Origin: Gallibacterium anatis DSM 16844 = F 149
Lineage (GTDB): Bacteria; Pseudomonadota; Gammaproteobacteria; Enterobacterales; Pasteurellaceae
Assembly: GCF_000379785.1 (NCBI RefSeq)
Contig: NZ_KB903682.1
Location: 26,782-90,781 of the forward strand
DNA: 64,000 nucleotides
Direction: 5' to 3'
The position numbers and the translations under genes were made by a program. Under the pieces are notes generated by a model. The model made no database searches and was not told where the DNA came from. It worked only from the letters and a program-made list of their open reading frames with translations. Positions 59,917 to 64,000 of this stretch are shown in pieces (the stretch's first letter is position 1; each line of letters begins with the position of its first letter).

Positions 59917-60570
59917 TTACACTTGCGGTAAGTGATCGGTGCCGTTCATTTGCACTAATTGAAACGATTGTTGCTTTGCCGATTGTTGATAATCAAAAAT
60001 ACTGATACTGCAATTTGCCAAACTCACACTCACACCCTCCTTACGGTGATCCTGCCAACGATGACCACCTAATAACGACAACAATAACCGTAATGTATGT
60101 CCGTGAGAAACAATCAAAATATTACCTTGTTGATGCACTTGAATAATATCCTGAATCGCTTTATATGATCGTTCAGCCAATTTTGCAAAAGGCTCACCTT
60201 GATTGTACTGTTCAATATTTTGATCGTATGCTTGCGGATATTTGACTAAATTTTGGAATGCTTGCGAAGCACGAATTTCATCAATTTGAATGCCTTCCCA
60301 TTTTCCGAAAAACTGCTCATTTAATCCTTGATGTTGAAACAGTGGAATTTGCCGATCGCCTATGATGTAACGCGCAGTGTCAATAGTTCGTTGTAAACAG
60401 CTGGAATAAGCCGCCACAAAAGGTATCTGTTCTAATGCCTTGCCGGCAGCCAATGCACCGGCAACACCGGCTTCCGTTAATGCCGAATCGCCCTGCCCTT
60501 GAAGTAACCCCTTTTCATTCCATTCTGTACGTCCGTGACGTAAAAAGTAGAAAGTCAAATTTTTTTGCAT
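59917..60570 (-). CDS. Histidine phosphatase family protein (GpmB/PhoE-like)
   Basis: The 217-residue protein belongs to the histidine phosphatase superfamily. The phosphorylated His lies in FLRHGRTEWNEKGLLQGQGDS, and the second catalytic His in LIVSHGHTLRLLLSLLGG. YSSCLQRTIDTARYI and EQFFGKWEGIQIDEI complete the pattern. Proteins of this type include phosphoglycerate mutase-like phosphatases and cobalamin or sugar phosphatases; the substrate cannot be set from sequence. It lies between the cvpA promoter and grxD, about 90 bp after the grxD terminator. Confidence 0.88.
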   Translation of the reverse strand: MQKNLTFYFLRHGRTEWNEKGLLQGQGDSALTEAGVAGALAAGKALEQIPFVAAYSSCLQRTIDTARYIIGDRQIPLFQHQGLNEQFFGKWEGIQIDEIRASQAFQNLVKYPQAYDQNIEQYNQGEPFAKLAERSYKAIQDIIQVHQQGNILIVSHGHTLRLLLSLLGGHRWQDHRKEGVSVSLANCSISIFDYQQSAKQQSFQLVQMNGTDHLPQV

Positions 60571-60628
60571 TGTTTTCCCTATTTAAATTTAAAATAGCAA
60601 GCATAACCATTTTTTATGCCTTGCAGAT

Positions 60629-60658
60629 AAAAAATTGCCCTCATCATTTAGAGGGCAA
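60629..60658 (-). terminator. Terminator after grxD
   Basis: TTGCCCTC (60635-60642) and GAGGGCAA (60651-60658) pair with an 8-base loop. On the minus strand they are followed by TTTTTT. Confidence 0.88.
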
Positions 60659-60665
60659 AATAAAA

Positions 60666-61004
60666 TTAAGCTTGTTCACTTTCAGCGTGTTTAGCCGCTG
60701 TTTCCTTTAATAGCGATTGTAATTCGCCTTTTTGGAACATTTCCAACATAATATCGCAACCGCCGATTAATTCACCTTCCACCCAAAGTTGTGGGAAAGT
60801 TGGCCAATTTGCATATTTTGGTAGCTCAGCACGAATATCAGGATGTTGCAAAATATCAACATAACCGAAAGGCACTTGGCAATTCATCAACACCTCAACC
60901 GCTCTCGCAGAAAATCCGCAGGATGGAAATTTTGGTGAACCTTTCATATAGATAAGAATAGGATTTTCACTAATTTGTTGTTTAATTCTTTCAAGAGTTT
61001 CCAT
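60666..61004 (-). CDS. grxD: Monothiol glutaredoxin GrxD (Grx4)
   Basis: GrxD carries a glutathione-ligated [2Fe-2S] cluster and passes clusters to other proteins. The 112-residue protein has the monothiol site CGFS at 29-32 (KFPSCGFSARAVEVL). TFPQLWVEGELIGGCDIML contains the cis-Pro and GGCD glutathione-binding motif. Single-gene unit with its own terminator. Confidence 0.96.
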   Translation of the reverse strand: METLERIKQQISENPILIYMKGSPKFPSCGFSARAVEVLMNCQVPFGYVDILQHPDIRAELPKYANWPTFPQLWVEGELIGGCDIMLEMFQKGELQSLLKETAAKHAESEQA

Positions 61005-61086
61005 TATTTGACCTCAATTAAAATGGGATAAAAAGTGACGGGATTGTAACATAAGCATCACTATAAACCAATCTCACCCATATTGG

Positions 61087-61839
61087 TTACCAACTGCCGC
61101 CGGCACCACCGCCGCCAAAGCTGCCGCCACCGAAACCGCCTCCGCTGCTTCCGCCGCCGAAACCACCGCCATTATGATGATCAAACGGATCGCCGCCGAT
61201 ATAAATATTCCCCGGTCGATAATGACGGGAACGAGGGCTGACATACGTTTTGCGCTTATGACGTTCACTTAAAAAGACCACTAAAAAGAAAAATGCCACC
61301 ATCAACAAAGGAATATAATCGTGGCGTTCCGGCTCTTGCAGTTGTTCAGGTTTAAACTCGCCCTGACTTGCCGCCATAATATAATTTAACCCTTGTGTAA
61401 TACCGGTAGCATAGCGATTTTCGCGGAAGGCCGGTGTGATCACCTGTCTGATCACTTTGCCTAAGAAAGCATCCGGCAGCGCACCTTCCAAACCTTGTCC
61501 AGTCGCAATAAAAATTTTGCGGTCATTTTTAGCAATCAGCATCAATACGCCATTATTAAGCTGTTTTCTCCCGATTCCCCAACGATCACCCAGCGTAAAC
61601 GCATAATCAGCAATCTCAATACCACCGGTTGACGGAATCATCACTACCGCAATTTGCGAACTGGTTTTCTGACTATAACTAATCAACTGCTGTTCTATTG
61701 TTTGCTGCTGTTTTTCTGTCAAAGTATGGGTGTAATCATTCAGATATCGAAATGGTTGCGGCGGTGGCGGATAACTCGCAGCAAAGGCAAATTTAATGAA
61801 AAATAGACAAAAGAACAGACAAAAAGCATATTTTTTCAT
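61087..61839 (-). CDS. Secreted TPM-domain protein with glycine-rich tail (YgcG-like)
   Basis: The 250-residue protein has a signal peptide (FCLFFCLFFIKFAFA, cut near AAS). A TPM_phosphatase (Psb32/YgcG) domain covers about 30-165 (LNDYTHTLTEKQQQTIEQQL, VMIPSTGGIEIADYAFTLGDRWGIG, GVLMLIAKNDRKIFIATG). A membrane helix follows at about 180-200 (LLMVAFFFLVVFL). The last 25 residues are almost all Gly with Phe and Ser, the usual end of this family. It overlaps the second TPM gene by a few bases and is the last gene of the lemA operon. Function is not established; paired LemA-TPM proteins are thought to act at the envelope. Confidence 0.85.
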   Translation of the reverse strand: MKKYAFCLFFCLFFIKFAFAASYPPPPQPFRYLNDYTHTLTEKQQQTIEQQLISYSQKTSSQIAVVMIPSTGGIEIADYAFTLGDRWGIGRKQLNNGVLMLIAKNDRKIFIATGQGLEGALPDAFLGKVIRQVITPAFRENRYATGITQGLNYIMAASQGEFKPEQLQEPERHDYIPLLMVAFFFLVVFLSERHKRKTYVSPRSRHYRPGNIYIGGDPFDHHNGGGFGGGSSGGGFGGGSFGGGGAGGSW

Positions 61840-62273
61840 TTAATCACCACTTCATTCGGTAATTCATTTTTATCATCTTCTTGATAAGGGAAATGTTGCG
61901 CCAAGCGCTCACCAATCATTGCTATCGCATTAACAATGCCTTGGGTATATTGTTTCTGTTTTGCCTGCTCGACAATCAGATCACAAGCACGCTGCCAGAA
62001 ATCCGCCTCAACATATTGATCTATTCCCTGATCCCCCACAATCGCACACTGCTTAGATTGCAACGCAAGATAAATCAACACGCCGTTGCGTAATGCTGTT
62101 TTTTCCATTTCCAACTGATGAAATAGAAATGTTGCCTGCTGCAATGCACTCCGACCAGCATCCGCTTTTTTTCGTTCAACATAAACGCGTAATTCTGCCG
62201 ATGTTTTCTTTTCCAAATCGGCGATCGCCTGTTCGATCACCGATTTTTGAATAGGTTGGCTAAATAATGACAT
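61836..62273 (-). CDS. TPM-domain protein without signal peptide
   Basis: This 145-residue TPM-domain protein (SVIEQAIADLEKKTSAELRVYVERK, then ALRNGVLIYLALQSKQCAIVGDQGID) has no signal peptide or membrane helix, so it is probably cytosolic or loosely membrane-bound. The ATG at 62273 has AGGA upstream; a GTG one codon earlier is possible. It sits between lemA (12-base gap) and the secreted TPM gene (overlap), so the three are one operon, an arrangement common in bacteria. Confidence 0.82.
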   Translation of the reverse strand: MSLFSQPIQKSVIEQAIADLEKKTSAELRVYVERKKADAGRSALQQATFLFHQLEMEKTALRNGVLIYLALQSKQCAIVGDQGIDQYVEADFWQRACDLIVEQAKQKQYTQGIVNAIAMIGERLAQHFPYQEDDKNELPNEVVIK

Positions 62274-62285
62274 CACTGTTCCTAA

Positions 62286-62870
62286 TTAATTAAAATTGAC
62301 TACAGGTGCTTTTTCTGCACCGGCATCTGCTTTGAAATAAGGTTTTTCATTAAAACCGAATAACATCGCCACCAATTTTGTTGGGAATGTACGAATTTTT
62401 TTATTGTAACTTTTAGCCGCTTCATTGAAGTTATTACGCGCAACATTAATCCGATTTTCAGTGCCTTCCAATTGGGTTTGCAATGTTAAAAAGCCCTCAT
62501 TGGCTTTTAATTGCGGATAATTTTCAACTGTTGCCAATAAACGGGATAGCGCTGAACCGACTTGATTTTGTTGCGCTTGGAATTGCGCTAACTGTTCTGC
62601 TGTCATATTGGCAGGATCAATTTTTATCTGGGTTGCTTTCGCACGCGCTTCTACCACACCGGTTAGCGTTTCTTTCTCAAAATTTGCCTGACCTTTTACC
62701 GTATTCACTAAATTCGGGATTAAATCGGCACGACGTTGATATTGTGATTCTACATTCGCCCAAACAGAATCAATATCCTCTTCCGCTTGTACTAATCCGT
62801 TGTAACTTCCCATCACGGTAAAGCCAAGCACAATCGCAACTAAAATAACAATTAAGGTACTTTTTTTCAT
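62286..62870 (-). CDS. lemA: LemA family protein
   Basis: The 194-residue protein has one N-terminal membrane helix (TLIVILVAIVLGFTVMGSYNGLV). The LemA helical core follows: EEDIDSVWANVESQYQRRADLIPNLVNTVKGQ, LLATVENYPQLKANEGFLTLQ and NRINVARNNFNEAAKSYN. The ATG at 62870 is chosen, with TGAGGA upstream; the longer frame to 62915 adds residues outside the family. It is the first gene of the lemA-TPM-TPM operon. Its role is unknown; a link to envelope stress has been proposed for related proteins. Confidence 0.92.
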   Translation of the reverse strand: MKKSTLIVILVAIVLGFTVMGSYNGLVQAEEDIDSVWANVESQYQRRADLIPNLVNTVKGQANFEKETLTGVVEARAKATQIKIDPANMTAEQLAQFQAQQNQVGSALSRLLATVENYPQLKANEGFLTLQTQLEGTENRINVARNNFNEAAKSYNKKIRTFPTKLVAMLFGFNEKPYFKADAGAEKAPVVNFN

Positions 62871-62995
62871 AATTTCCTCATTAAATGGATAAATAATTCG
62901 ACTCATCATAACCAAATAAGTCGCAATAATAGCAACTAATCATAGATTTTGTGAGCTATGTCACAAATTCCTTGCTAATTATAAAACAAGATTAG

Positions 62996-63862
<867 letters not shown>

Positions 63863-63881
63863 TTTCCACCAATGTGAAAAA

Positions 63882-63961
63882 AGGGCATTTTATCAAATGC
63901 CCTCAGACTGCTGACAAACCCATCTTTCCAAAATCATTTGATAAAAGTGGGTTTGTTTTTT
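63882..63961 (+). terminator. Two tandem hairpins after hel
   Basis: The first is a GGGCATTT / AAATGCCC stem, close behind hel. The second, ACAAACCCA (63914-63922) with TGGGTTTGT (63948-63956), has a 25-base loop and is followed by a T run on the plus strand. The second is the stronger terminator. Confidence 0.65.
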
Positions 63962-64000
63962 TTACTTTGTCGCTTTTCTCTTGCTTTTCCTTTCAGATAA

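Noticed and set aside
61087..61200. Gly-rich GC-dense 3' end of the TPM gene as a repeat array
   Set aside because: It encodes the standard Gly-rich tail of this protein family, with no exact unit repeated at DNA level.

Overview
The window is a gene-dense, roughly 40% GC stretch of chromosome from a gammaproteobacterium of the family Pasteurellaceae. The evidence is a set of Haemophilus-type genes and gene orders: an OmpA/P5 porin next to ydiJ-menI-hemH, a lipoprotein e(P4)/Hel homologue, metX, serS-cmoB, and rlmL near mltA-tcdA. The Haemophilus-type DNA uptake word AAGTGCGGT is very sparse: two copies found by eye in 64 kb. That fits a Gallibacterium-like member better than Haemophilus itself, but the genus is only a guess. 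I saw no rRNA, tRNA, CRISPR array, prophage or insertion sequence; this is core chromosome with a few local oddities.

Layout. 1-5.4 kb: glycogen operon end, with a partial glgX preceded by a giant in-frame MalQ-GlgB fusion. 5.6-8.7 kb: isochorismatase-like hydrolase, an unrecognised AT-rich membrane protein, smrB and prmB. 8.7-11.3 kb: codBA (cytosine uptake and deamination) with a clear PurR operator. 11.4-17.6 kb: recB-recD-gloB. 17.7-19.4 kb: ychN-like gene and a purine permease. 19.5-23.2 kb: OLD-family nuclease ybjD, lysO exporter, AI-2E-family transporter. 23.3-27.9 kb: folX broken by an in-frame stop, then a TRAP-TAXI transporter operon with a UspA protein. 28-32.2 kb: truC-yqcC diverging from a DUF2310 gene-queF-ppnN. 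32.3-40.6 kb: bioD, ompA, ydiJ-menI-hemH, fumC. 40.8-47.6 kb: metX with a MetJ operator array, hpt, a quinone-reductase-like flavoprotein, the emrRAB multidrug efflux operon and a GNAT acetyltransferase. 47.6-57.5 kb: a minus-strand block mltA-tcdA-rlmL-mfd-serS-cmoB. 57.6-64 kb: cvpA-purF with a PurR operator, a phosphatase, grxD, a lemA-TPM-TPM operon and the hel (P4) phosphatase.

How the genes work together. Purine handling recurs: codBA, an AzgA-type purine permease, hpt, ppnN and cvpA-purF. Two of these units (codBA and cvpA-purF) carry PurR boxes placed just downstream of their -10 elements. RNA modification and translation quality control also recur: smrB, prmB, truC, queF, cmoB, rlmL, tcdA and serS. 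DNA repair is represented by recBD, mfd and ybjD.

The items most worth a second look are the MalQ-GlgB fusion with a retained internal start and a Lys-rich tail, the folX nonsense mutation, and a roughly 55-bp hairpin element present twice at gene ends. Further items are the five-box MetJ array, the long hairpin-bearing ompA leader, and the orphan AT-rich membrane protein.
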